From Tannerella sp. (lineage in GTDB: Bacteria > Bacteroidota > Bacteroidia > Bacteroidales > Tannerellaceae), in NCBI GenBank assembly GCA_031279875.1, contig JAITHS010000148.1, positions 1 to 6,654 of the forward strand: 6,654 bases of DNA, given 5' to 3'. A program made the translations under genes and the position numbers. Shown here piece after piece: positions 1-5,749 of this stretch; the first letter of the stretch is position 1, and each line of letters starts with the position of its first letter. The notes below the pieces were generated by a model. It worked only from the letters and a program-made list of their open reading frames with translations. It was not told the origin of the DNA and did no database searches.

Positions 1-42
1 CCCCCCCCCCCCCCCGGGCGGGGGGGGGGCGCGCCCCCCCCC
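1..42. other. C/G-only tract, probable contig-end artefact
   Basis: These 42 bases contain no A or T: a run of 15 C, then a G-rich stretch, then a short CG alternation and a final C run. The tract ends abruptly where normal AT-rich intergenic sequence begins at base 43. Nothing else in the window looks like it. Poly-G runs are a known failure mode of two-colour short-read chemistry, and the C run followed by a G run resembles a self-complementary misjoin. I infer an assembly artefact rather than biology, but a real GC repeat cannot be excluded from the sequence alone. Confidence 0.75.
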
Positions 43-55
43 TAAAATTTGTTGC

Positions 56-71
56 GATTTGTTAACAAATC
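56..71. repeat. Perfect 16-bp palindrome (operator-like)
   Basis: The half-site GATTTGTT is followed immediately by its reverse complement AACAAATC, centred on GTTAAC. Part of the half-site, ATTTGTT, also occurs 10 bases upstream at 47-53, so the heptamer stands in direct repeat at 47-53 and 57-63. With no loop, the palindrome is better suited to binding a dimeric regulator than to forming an RNA hairpin. It lies about 155 bases beyond the minus-strand -7 box, so any role would more likely concern a gene to the left. Its function is unknown. Confidence 0.45.
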
Positions 72-91
72 TTAATGGGCGCAAGATTTCG

Positions 92-112
92 TTCCGACAA
101 TGTGTGTCGGAA
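92..112. repeat. Inverted repeat, 8-bp arms, 5-nt loop
   Basis: The arm TTCCGACA (92-99) and its perfect complement TGTCGGAA (105-112) flank the loop ATGTG. A GT wobble (91/113) could add one more pair. There is no run of T after it on either strand, so it is not a typical intrinsic terminator. It could be an operator, or a hairpin in the leader of a minus-strand transcript starting near base 220. Confidence 0.5.
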
Positions 113-226
113 TACATCCTGTAAGTAATGATTTTGTTAGCAATTATCGTCATGTTCTTTTAAAAAATTACTTTTCTATTTTTCAAGCAAGGCAAAATCC
201 TTTACAACTATGCTTAAAAACGGCCG

Positions 227-258
227 CAAAGATACAACATATATTTTAAAAAAACAAA
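227..258 (-). promoter_or_regulatory. Predicted minus-strand promoter (-33/-7 type)
   Basis: Read on the minus strand, a TTTG -33 box (plus-strand CAAA at 255-258) is followed after exactly 20 bases by TATCTTTG (plus-strand CAAAGATA at 227-234). Both boxes match the Bacteroidota consensus TTTG / TAnnTTTG perfectly, better than the two plus-strand promoters here. Transcription would start near 217-222 and run leftwards out of the window. No recognised gene follows in the remaining bases, so the target would lie beyond the left edge or have been lost at the artefactual contig end. Confidence 0.6.
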
Positions 259-286
259 TGTTTTTGTCAAAAACAACAATATTTTT

Positions 287-318
287 TTTCAACAATTTCA
301 AAATTTTATCTACCTTTG
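287..318 (+). promoter_or_regulatory. Predicted promoter of the GH95 operon
   Basis: The -7 box TACCTTTG (311-318) matches the Bacteroidota consensus TAnnTTTG, and a weaker TTTC -33 box (287-290, consensus TTTG) lies exactly 20 bases upstream within a T-rich stretch. Transcription would start around 322-326, leaving a leader of only about 10-14 bases before the ATG at 336. There is no Shine-Dalgarno sequence in that leader, which is usual in this phylum. The position of this promoter is the main reason for choosing 336 over the upstream ATG at 210. Confidence 0.7.
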
Positions 319-335
319 CATTAAAATTACATTCT

Positions 336-2750
336 ATGAACAAGTTTTTATTATTGCTTTTTGCTGTTGCAGGGTTTTCCTGCTCTTTGGAAGTCTGCCC
401 CGACAGTCATATAAACGCCTATCATTTTGACGCTCCGGCGCAGATGTGGGAAGAAACTTTTCCGCTTGGCAACGGACGAATCGGTATCATGCCCGACGGC
501 GGTGTTGATACCGAAAACTTTGTGCTGAACGAGATTTCGATGTGGTCGGGCAGCCGACAAAATTCCGACAATCCCGAAGCGCTGAAAGCGTTGCCGCGTA
601 TCCGCGAATTGTTATTTGCAGGACGCAATGCCGAAGCACAAGAACTTATGTATAAGTCGTTTACATGCGGCGGAGCAGGTACCGGCGGCGCGCCTTACGG
701 AAGTTACCAACTGTTAGGCAACTTAAAGATCAACTATCATTATGATAATCAGGAAGATACGTCGCTATACCGGCGAGAATTAGTGATTGATCAAGCAAGA
801 GTTTCGGAATCATTTTCGCGAGGTAAAACATATTATCAAAGAAATATATTCACTTCTTTTAGTGATGATGTGGCTGTTATTCATTTGTTTACGGATACTA
901 AAAGTCATAACGCTCTGAATTTCACTGTTTCGATGAACCGTCCCGAACGTGCTAAGATAACGCTCGAAGGGGCGGATGTGAAGATGAGCGGACAGTTGAA
1001 CGACGGTTACAACGGCGACAAAGGCGTAAAATACGGCGCGCAGGTGCGGATTTTATTGCCCAAAGGCGGCGAACTTGTAAGCTCCGGCGACACGGCGATG
1101 AGCGTCAAAGGCGCTACCGAAGCCGTACTGTTAGTGGCGATGGCTACCGATTATTTTGGAAAAGACGTTGATAATCAATTAAATACCGTCTTGACAAAGG
1201 CGTCTGCCAAAAGTGCTAATAAACTCCGGCACGATCATATTACTACATATTATAAACTGTTCAGCAGGGTAAAAGTAGATTTCGGGCATAATCCCGAACG
1301 CGAAAAACTGCCGATTAACGACCGCCTGAATGCGTTCAACAAAAACAAAAACGACCCTTCACTTGCGGATCTGTACTATCAGTTCGGGCGCTATCTGCTC
1401 ATTTCTTCAACCCGCACCGGCTCGCTGCCGCCAAACTTACAGGGGCTGTGGGCAAACACCATCAGAACGCCATGGAACGGTGATTATCACACCAATATCA
1501 ATGTCCAGATGAATCACTGGCTTGCCGAACCGGGTAACCTGTCGGAACTGCATCTGCCTCTTATTGAGTGGATTGCACAGCAAGTTAAGAGCGGACAGCA
1601 TACGGCGCAGGTTTTTTACGGCGCACGCGGCTGGGTGATGCACACTCCCGGTAATGTGTGGGAATTTACCGCTCCGGGCGAGCATCCGTCGTGGGGCGCG
1701 TCGAATACATCAGCGGCATGGCTGTGCGAACATCTTTATACTCACTATCTTTACACTCTTGATGAGCAGTATCTTGCTGATGTTTACAACGTTATGCGTG
1801 AGGCGGCTCTGTTTTACGTTGATATGCTGGTGGAAGACCCGCGCAGTCATTACCTCGTAACCGCCCCCACCAACTCACCCGAAAACGGCTACCGGCTGCC
1901 CGACGGCAAGTCGGCAAGCGTTTGTGCCGGTTCGACGATGGACAATCAGATTGTACGCGAACTGTTTACCAACACCATCGCTGCGGCAAAAACGCTGGGC
2001 ATCGATAGCGAGTTTTGCGACACCCTTGCCGAAAAACGCGCAAGACTGATGCCGACAACTATCGGTCCCGACGGTCGCATTATGGAATGGCTTGAAAATT
2101 ACGAGGAAACGGAGATCCATCACCGCCACGTGTCGCATCTTTACGGCTTGCATCCGGCAAACGAAATATCCGTTGAACTGACGCCTGAACTCGCCGCAGC
2201 AGCCCGCAAAACCCTCGAAGTACGCGGCGATGAAAGCACAGGATGGTCTATGGCATGGAAGATGCTTTTTTGGGCGCGACTGCATGACGGCGAGCATGCT
2301 TTCAAACTCCTGACCGACCTGCTCCGACCTTGCGTAGAAAAAGGGTTCAACTACGCCAAAGGCGGAGGCACATACCCAAACCTTTTCGACGGACATCCGC
2401 CGTTTCAGATTGACGGCAATTTCGGCGGCGCCGCAGGTATAGGCGAGATGCTGCTGCAATCGCAAAACGGTTATATTGAGTTGCTTCCGGCTTTGCCGAA
2501 GGAATGGAATACAGGCTCTTTTGAGGGATTGCGAGTACACGGTGGCGGTGAAATATCGGCCTCGTGGTCGAACGGTAAATTGACGGCAATCTCTCTGAAA
2601 GCTCTTAATACAGGCTGCTTTAAAATAAAAATCTCTGATAATATGACAATTAACAATCCTACCATTAACAGGAAGCCGGTAAAACCAACCATAAAAAACG
2701 GCTTGCTCGAAGTCAATTTACAAACAGGAGACGTCTTTTTTTGCAACTGA
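336..2750 (+). CDS. GH95 family alpha-L-fucosidase, predicted lipoprotein
   Basis: This 804-residue protein is a glycoside hydrolase of family 95, whose members are inverting exo-enzymes that remove terminal alpha-linked L-fucose (mostly alpha-1,2) from host or plant glycans; a few act on alpha-L-galactose. The start at 336 gives a short hydrophobic signal (residues 4-13) ending in AGFSC, a loose lipobox with Cys16, so export and lipid anchoring are likely. The N-terminal beta domain covers roughly 25-260, the (alpha/alpha)6 catalytic barrel about 290-700 and a small C-terminal beta domain the rest. By comparison with Bifidobacterium AfcA, the catalytic residues appear intact: Asn387 and Asn389 in TNINVQMNHW, the acid Glu516 in NSPENGY and Asp693 in QIDGNFG. 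Length is normal for the family. It is first in a four-gene operon, 1 base before the DUF3737 gene. No SusC/SusD-like partner is in view, and the exact glycan cannot be read from sequence. Confidence 0.93.
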   Translation: MNKFLLLLFAVAGFSCSLEVCPDSHINAYHFDAPAQMWEETFPLGNGRIGIMPDGGVDTENFVLNEISMWSGSRQNSDNPEALKALPRIRELLFAGRNAEAQELMYKSFTCGGAGTGGAPYGSYQLLGNLKINYHYDNQEDTSLYRRELVIDQARVSESFSRGKTYYQRNIFTSFSDDVAVIHLFTDTKSHNALNFTVSMNRPERAKITLEGADVKMSGQLNDGYNGDKGVKYGAQVRILLPKGGELVSSGDTAMSVKGATEAVLLVAMATDYFGKDVDNQLNTVLTKASAKSANKLRHDHITTYYKLFSRVKVDFGHNPEREKLPINDRLNAFNKNKNDPSLADLYYQFGRYLLISSTRTGSLPPNLQGLWANTIRTPWNGDYHTNINVQMNHWLAEPGNLSELHLPLIEWIAQQVKSGQHTAQVFYGARGWVMHTPGNVWEFTAPGEHPSWGASNTSAAWLCEHLYTHYLYTLDEQYLADVYNVMREAALFYVDMLVEDPRSHYLVTAPTNSPENGYRLPDGKSASVCAGSTMDNQIVRELFTNTIAAAKTLGIDSEFCDTLAEKRARLMPTTIGPDGRIMEWLENYEETEIHHRHVSHLYGLHPANEISVELTPELAAAARKTLEVRGDESTGWSMAWKMLFWARLHDGEHAFKLLTDLLRPCVEKGFNYAKGGGTYPNLFDGHPPFQIDGNFGGAAGIGEMLLQSQNGYIELLPALPKEWNTGSFEGLRVHGGGEISASWSNGKLTAISLKALNTGCFKIKISDNMTINNPTINRKPVKPTIKNGLLEVNLQTGDVFFCN

Positions 2751-2751
2751 T

Positions 2752-3603
2752 ATGAAGAAACTGATTAACAATACTTTCTTTGAGGGAGAACGCCCTCTTT
2801 TCAAGCACGAGAACATACGACTTGAGAATGTGAAATTTTATCCGGGTGAATCGCCCATTAAAGAATGTGTCAACGTGGAGGCTTACAAATGCGAATTTAT
2901 GAGCAAATATCCTTTCTGGCATAACGACAATGCTCTGATAGAGAGCTGTTTATTTACTGTTTATTCGCGTGCCGCAATCTGGTACACGCGCAATTTGACA
3001 ATGCGTAACACGCTGGTCGAAGCGCCGAAGATGTTTCGCGAGATTGACGGTATGACCCTTGAAAATGTGCGACTTACGTCTGCCGCCGAGACTTGCTGGA
3101 ATTGTCGCAGCATCCGTCTGCGCAACGTCGAAGCACGCAATGCCGACTACATCTTTATGAACTCGTGCGACATTGATATCGACGGTTTTGACCTACTGCA
3201 AGGCAACTACTCGTTTCAGGATGCCAAAAACGTTGTCATCCGCAACGCAAGGCTCGAATCAAAAGACGCTTTTTGGAATACGGACAACGTAACCGTCTAT
3301 GATTCGGAGATTAGCGGCGAGTATCTCGGCTGGCACTCACGAAATTTGAAACTGATAAACTGCACAATATCAGGCACTCAACCGCTTTGTTATGCCACAA
3401 ACCTTGTGATGGAAAACTGCCGCATGGCTTCCGACTGCGACCGGAGTTTCGAGTATTCGACGCTTAACGCAGTAATAAACAGCCCTGTACACAGCATCAA
3501 AAACCCTAACACCGGAACAATAAAGGTGGAAAGCGTCGGTGAAATCATTATAGACGAAAACTGTCGTAATCCCGGAACGTGCAATATAATTATCGGCTCA
3601 TGA
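2752..3603 (+). CDS. DUF3737 family protein, predicted beta-helix
   Basis: This 283-residue protein matches what I know of the DUF3737 family, which has no established function. It has no signal peptide or membrane segment and is therefore probably cytoplasmic. Its sequence repeats about every 20 residues: strand-like motifs begin near residues 21 (NIRL), 41 (NVEA), 61 (ALIE), 81 (NLTM), 101 (MTLE), 121 (IRLR), 141 (IDID), 161 (VVIR), 180 (VTVY), 199 (LKLI) and 218 (LVME), many followed by Asn or Asp plus a small residue. This suggests a right-handed beta-helix of about ten or eleven turns. Aromatic residues recur in mid-turn (PFWHND, AAIWYT, AFWNTD, LGWHSR) and could line a ligand-binding face. 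It starts 1 base after the fucosidase stop and overlaps the lyase gene by 4 bases. An AGGAG at 2726-2730 is too far from the ATG to be a ribosome binding site. Confidence 0.88.
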   Translation: MKKLINNTFFEGERPLFKHENIRLENVKFYPGESPIKECVNVEAYKCEFMSKYPFWHNDNALIESCLFTVYSRAAIWYTRNLTMRNTLVEAPKMFREIDGMTLENVRLTSAAETCWNCRSIRLRNVEARNADYIFMNSCDIDIDGFDLLQGNYSFQDAKNVVIRNARLESKDAFWNTDNVTVYDSEISGEYLGWHSRNLKLINCTISGTQPLCYATNLVMENCRMASDCDRSFEYSTLNAVINSPVHSIKNPNTGTIKVESVGEIIIDENCRNPGTCNIIIGS

Positions 3604-4763
3604 GAAAGTACGATTTCGATGAAGTTATTCCGCGTCGCGGCACAAACTCGTGCAAATGGGATTCTTCTCCTTTTGAAGATATTTTGTCGATGTGGGTTGC
3701 CGATATGGATTTTCGCACGGCTCCTTGCGTTGTCGAAGCGCTCGTCAGGCGCGCTCAACACGGCATTTTCGGTTACACGCATGTCCCGGAAGCATATTAC
3801 GACGCCTTAACGCGGTGGTTTGAACGGCGACATGATTTTGTTTTCGACCGCAATCATGTATTGTTTACTACCGGCGTTGTACCGGCGTTATCTGCTGTTA
3901 TTAAGGCACTTACGGCGCCGAGCGACAAGGTTATCGTCCAAACACCTGTCTATAACTGCTTTTTCTCGTCAATACGCAACAACGGATGCCAAACAGTTAT
4001 AAACGAACTGTACAACGATAACGGATATTACCGTATTGATTTTGAAGACCTTGAAAGCAAGGCTGCCGACCCGCAAACCAAACTGCTGCTGCTTTGCAAT
4101 CCCCACAACCCTGTCGGACGGTCATGGACACGCCAAGAACTGCTGCAAATCGGTGAAATTTGTTTGCGTAATTACGTTACGATAGTGTCCGATGAAATCC
4201 ACTGCGACCTCATTTCAAACCCTTGCCTCCACACTGCTTTCGCCTCTCTTAATAAACTCTTTTACGAAGAATCGGTTACTCTGACTGCTCCAAGCAAAAC
4301 GTTTAATATTGCCGGTTTGCAGGTCGCCAATATCATTGTATCTGATGAAGAAAAACGCCACAAAATAAATAAAGCGCTCAATATCAATGAAGTATGCGAG
4401 ATTAACGCTTTTGCAGTCGAGGCTCTCATTGCCGCTTATAATGAGGGTGAAGAATGGCTCGAAAATTTGAAGATGTATCTATCTGATAATTACTACTTTA
4501 TAAAAAGATATTTGACGGAAAATCTTCCGAAATTAAAACTCTCTCCTCTTGAAGCCACATATTTGGCATGGATTGACTGTCGCGCTACCGGCATGACTTC
4601 CCCCGAAATTACGGCAAGGTTGCTGGAAGAGGCACATCTGCAAGTGAGCGACGGTACGATATTCGGCGCCGGAGGTAATGGCTTTATTCGCCTTAATTTC
4701 GCATGTCCGCGCTCAATGCTGCAATGCGGTTTGGAAAAAATACACAAAGTACTGAAAACATGA
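3600..4763 (+). CDS. MalY/PatB-type PLP-dependent C-S lyase
   Basis: This 387-residue fold-type I PLP enzyme belongs to the MalY/PatB group of the aminotransferase class I/II superfamily. Characterised members cleave C-S bonds by beta-elimination, turning cystathionine into homocysteine, pyruvate and ammonia, or releasing thiols from cysteine conjugates. The N-terminus ([18 protein letters not shown]) and the VADMDF motif (33-38) are typical. PLP-site residues are visible: Tyr118 in TPVYN, Asn170 in CNPHNPVGR, Asp198 in SDEIHCDL, the Schiff-base Lys233 in [11 protein letters not shown] and the carboxylate-binding Arg364 in FIRLNF. The length is normal and the protein is cytosolic. An in-frame ATG at 3579 would add seven residues, but the ATG at 3600 gives the family N-terminus and an ATGA overlap with the DUF3737 stop. 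A second ATGA overlap couples it to the transporter. Aminotransferase activity is the main alternative; the natural substrate is uncertain. Confidence 0.9.
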   Translation: MRKYDFDEVIPRRGTNSCKWDSSPFEDILSMWVADMDFRTAPCVVEALVRRAQHGIFGYTHVPEAYYDALTRWFERRHDFVFDRNHVLFTTGVVPALSAVIKALTAPSDKVIVQTPVYNCFFSSIRNNGCQTVINELYNDNGYYRIDFEDLESKAADPQTKLLLLCNPHNPVGRSWTRQELLQIGEICLRNYVTIVSDEIHCDLISNPCLHTAFASLNKLFYEESVTLTAPSKTFNIAGLQVANIIVSDEEKRHKINKALNINEVCEINAFAVEALIAAYNEGEEWLENLKMYLSDNYYFIKRYLTENLPKLKLSPLEATYLAWIDCRATGMTSPEITARLLEEAHLQVSDGTIFGAGGNGFIRLNFACPRSMLQCGLEKIHKVLKT

Positions 4764-5680
4764 CACATCCGCACCGCGTATCCAAAATAAGCCTTATAAT
4801 CGCCTATTTTCTGATATATGTAGTCTGGGGATCAATGTATTATGCTGTTGATGTAATCATTGCCGAGATACCGCGCTTCCTCTTCGGAGCGATACGTTTT
4901 ACTGTTGCGGGAGGGCTGCTGCTGGGCTGGTGCGTTATGCGCGGCGAAAAAATTTGGAACCCGCCGCTGATACGTAAATCGTTCGTTTCGGGACTGTTTC
5001 TGATATTCATCGACCTCGTCGTTATCATGCTTGCGCTGAAATATGTCAGCAGCAGTTTGGTGGCTATAATAGCCTCATCTACAGCGCTATGGATAATGGC
5101 GCTCGACTTCAGGGAGTGGAAAACGAACTTCCGGCAACCATTCTTTGCGGCAGGAATCATACTCGGTTTTTTCGGCGTTTTGATGCTGTATGTCGAGCAG
5201 TTGCAGCCCGACATTATCGACTCCAACGGTGCTGTCGGCGTCATAATACTTATAACAGGCTGTATATCATGGGCTTTAGGTACGTTATATGCTAAATACC
5301 GTTCGGGAAAAGAAGAAAACGTCAACGACTTCGGCGGCACGGCGTGGCAAATGCTGCTTGCAAGTTTGTTGTTTTGGATTTGCTCGTTAGGAAGCGGCGA
5401 AATATCTGCTACCGACTTCTCATCGGTATCTGCAACTGCATGGTATTCACTGATTTATCTCATTACACTCGGTACTGTTTTTGCTTATTCGGCATACGTC
5501 TGGCTGCTGAAAGTGCGTCCCGCCGGCGAAGTTGCTACCCACGCCTACGTCAATCCGTTCGTTGCCGTAGCGCTTGGCGTCATGCTCGGCGGCGAACATG
5601 TTACTATACTGCAAATCATCGGTTTATGCCTCATCCTCGCCAGTATCACAATGATCGGCAAACGTCAAAAAACATCATGA
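4760..5680 (+). CDS. EamA/DMT-family transporter (YedA-like)
   Basis: This 306-residue inner-membrane protein has about ten hydrophobic segments (near residues 9-29, 39-60, 74-93, 96-115, 128-146, 155-177, 193-212, 226-250, 256-277 and 282-300) forming two EamA repeats, roughly 11-144 and 158-300. Typical motifs are [10 protein letters not shown] (21-30), GAIRF (43-47), SISWALG-like CISWALG (168-174) and [12 protein letters not shown] (262-273), closest in my memory to E. coli YedA. DMT-superfamily proteins export or import amino acids and other small metabolites; the substrate here is unknown. The start at 4760 overlaps the lyase stop as ATGA; an in-frame ATG at 4703 would force a 61-base overlap and add a polar extension, so it is rejected. 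Coupling to a C-S lyase makes a sulfur-containing amino acid, thiol or breakdown product a reasonable guess, which is inference only. It is the last gene of the operon, and no terminator hairpin is visible after it. Confidence 0.9.
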   Translation: MTHPHRVSKISLIIAYFLIYVVWGSMYYAVDVIIAEIPRFLFGAIRFTVAGGLLLGWCVMRGEKIWNPPLIRKSFVSGLFLIFIDLVVIMLALKYVSSSLVAIIASSTALWIMALDFREWKTNFRQPFFAAGIILGFFGVLMLYVEQLQPDIIDSNGAVGVIILITGCISWALGTLYAKYRSGKEENVNDFGGTAWQMLLASLLFWICSLGSGEISATDFSSVSATAWYSLIYLITLGTVFAYSAYVWLLKVRPAGEVATHAYVNPFVAVALGVMLGGEHVTILQIIGLCLILASITMIGKRQKTS

Positions 5681-5695
5681 AGCAAAAAAATTATA

Positions 5696-5727
5696 CTTGT
5701 AAATTTGCGAAAAATAATTTACTTTTG
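5696..5727 (+). promoter_or_regulatory. Predicted promoter of the MetY-like gene
   Basis: A CTTG -33 box (5696-5699) and the -7 box TACTTTTG (5720-5727) are separated by exactly 20 bases, the same spacing as at the other two predicted promoters. A second TTTG at 5704-5707 is too close to the -7 box to serve. Transcription would start near 5731-5735, with a leader of roughly 15-19 AT-rich bases before the ATG at 5750. The promoter lies in the 69-base gap after the transporter, so the last gene can be expressed separately even though read-through from the operon is not excluded. Confidence 0.65.
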
Positions 5728-5749
5728 CAGTGTTTTAATAACTTTTTTA

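Larger units (their letters stand above)
43..335. other. Intergenic, apparently divergent promoter region
   Basis: This gene-free stretch is AT-rich and holds four things: a 16-base palindrome (56-71), an 8-base-arm inverted repeat (92-112), a minus-strand Bacteroidota-type promoter (227-258) and the plus-strand promoter of the GH95 operon (287-318). The GH95 frame is open back to an ATG at 210, but that extension crosses the promoter and is very Lys/Phe/Asn-rich, so I treat it as non-coding. On the minus strand a frame from an ATG at 153 stays open for 37 codons up to the C/G tract; I do not recognise its product and do not call it a gene. Confidence 0.7.

Noticed and set aside
92..112. Intrinsic terminator of an upstream gene
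   Set aside because: The hairpin is good but no T run follows it on either strand.
1875..2540. 221-codon open frame on the minus strand inside the fucosidase gene
   Set aside because: It lies opposite a well-conserved GH95 catalytic region, its product resembles no known family, and it has no promoter or intergenic space of its own.
2726..2730. AGGAG as ribosome binding site for the DUF3737 gene
   Set aside because: It is 21 bases from the ATG, far beyond normal spacing, and lies inside the fucosidase frame; Bacteroidota genes usually lack such sites.
4840..5340. 166-codon minus-strand frame inside the transporter gene
   Set aside because: It is a shadow of the EamA coding sequence: the plus strand gives clear membrane segments and family motifs, while the antisense product is unrecognisable.
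5681..5749. Terminator after the transporter gene
   Set aside because: No inverted repeat followed by T residues is visible in this AT-rich spacer; only a promoter is supported.
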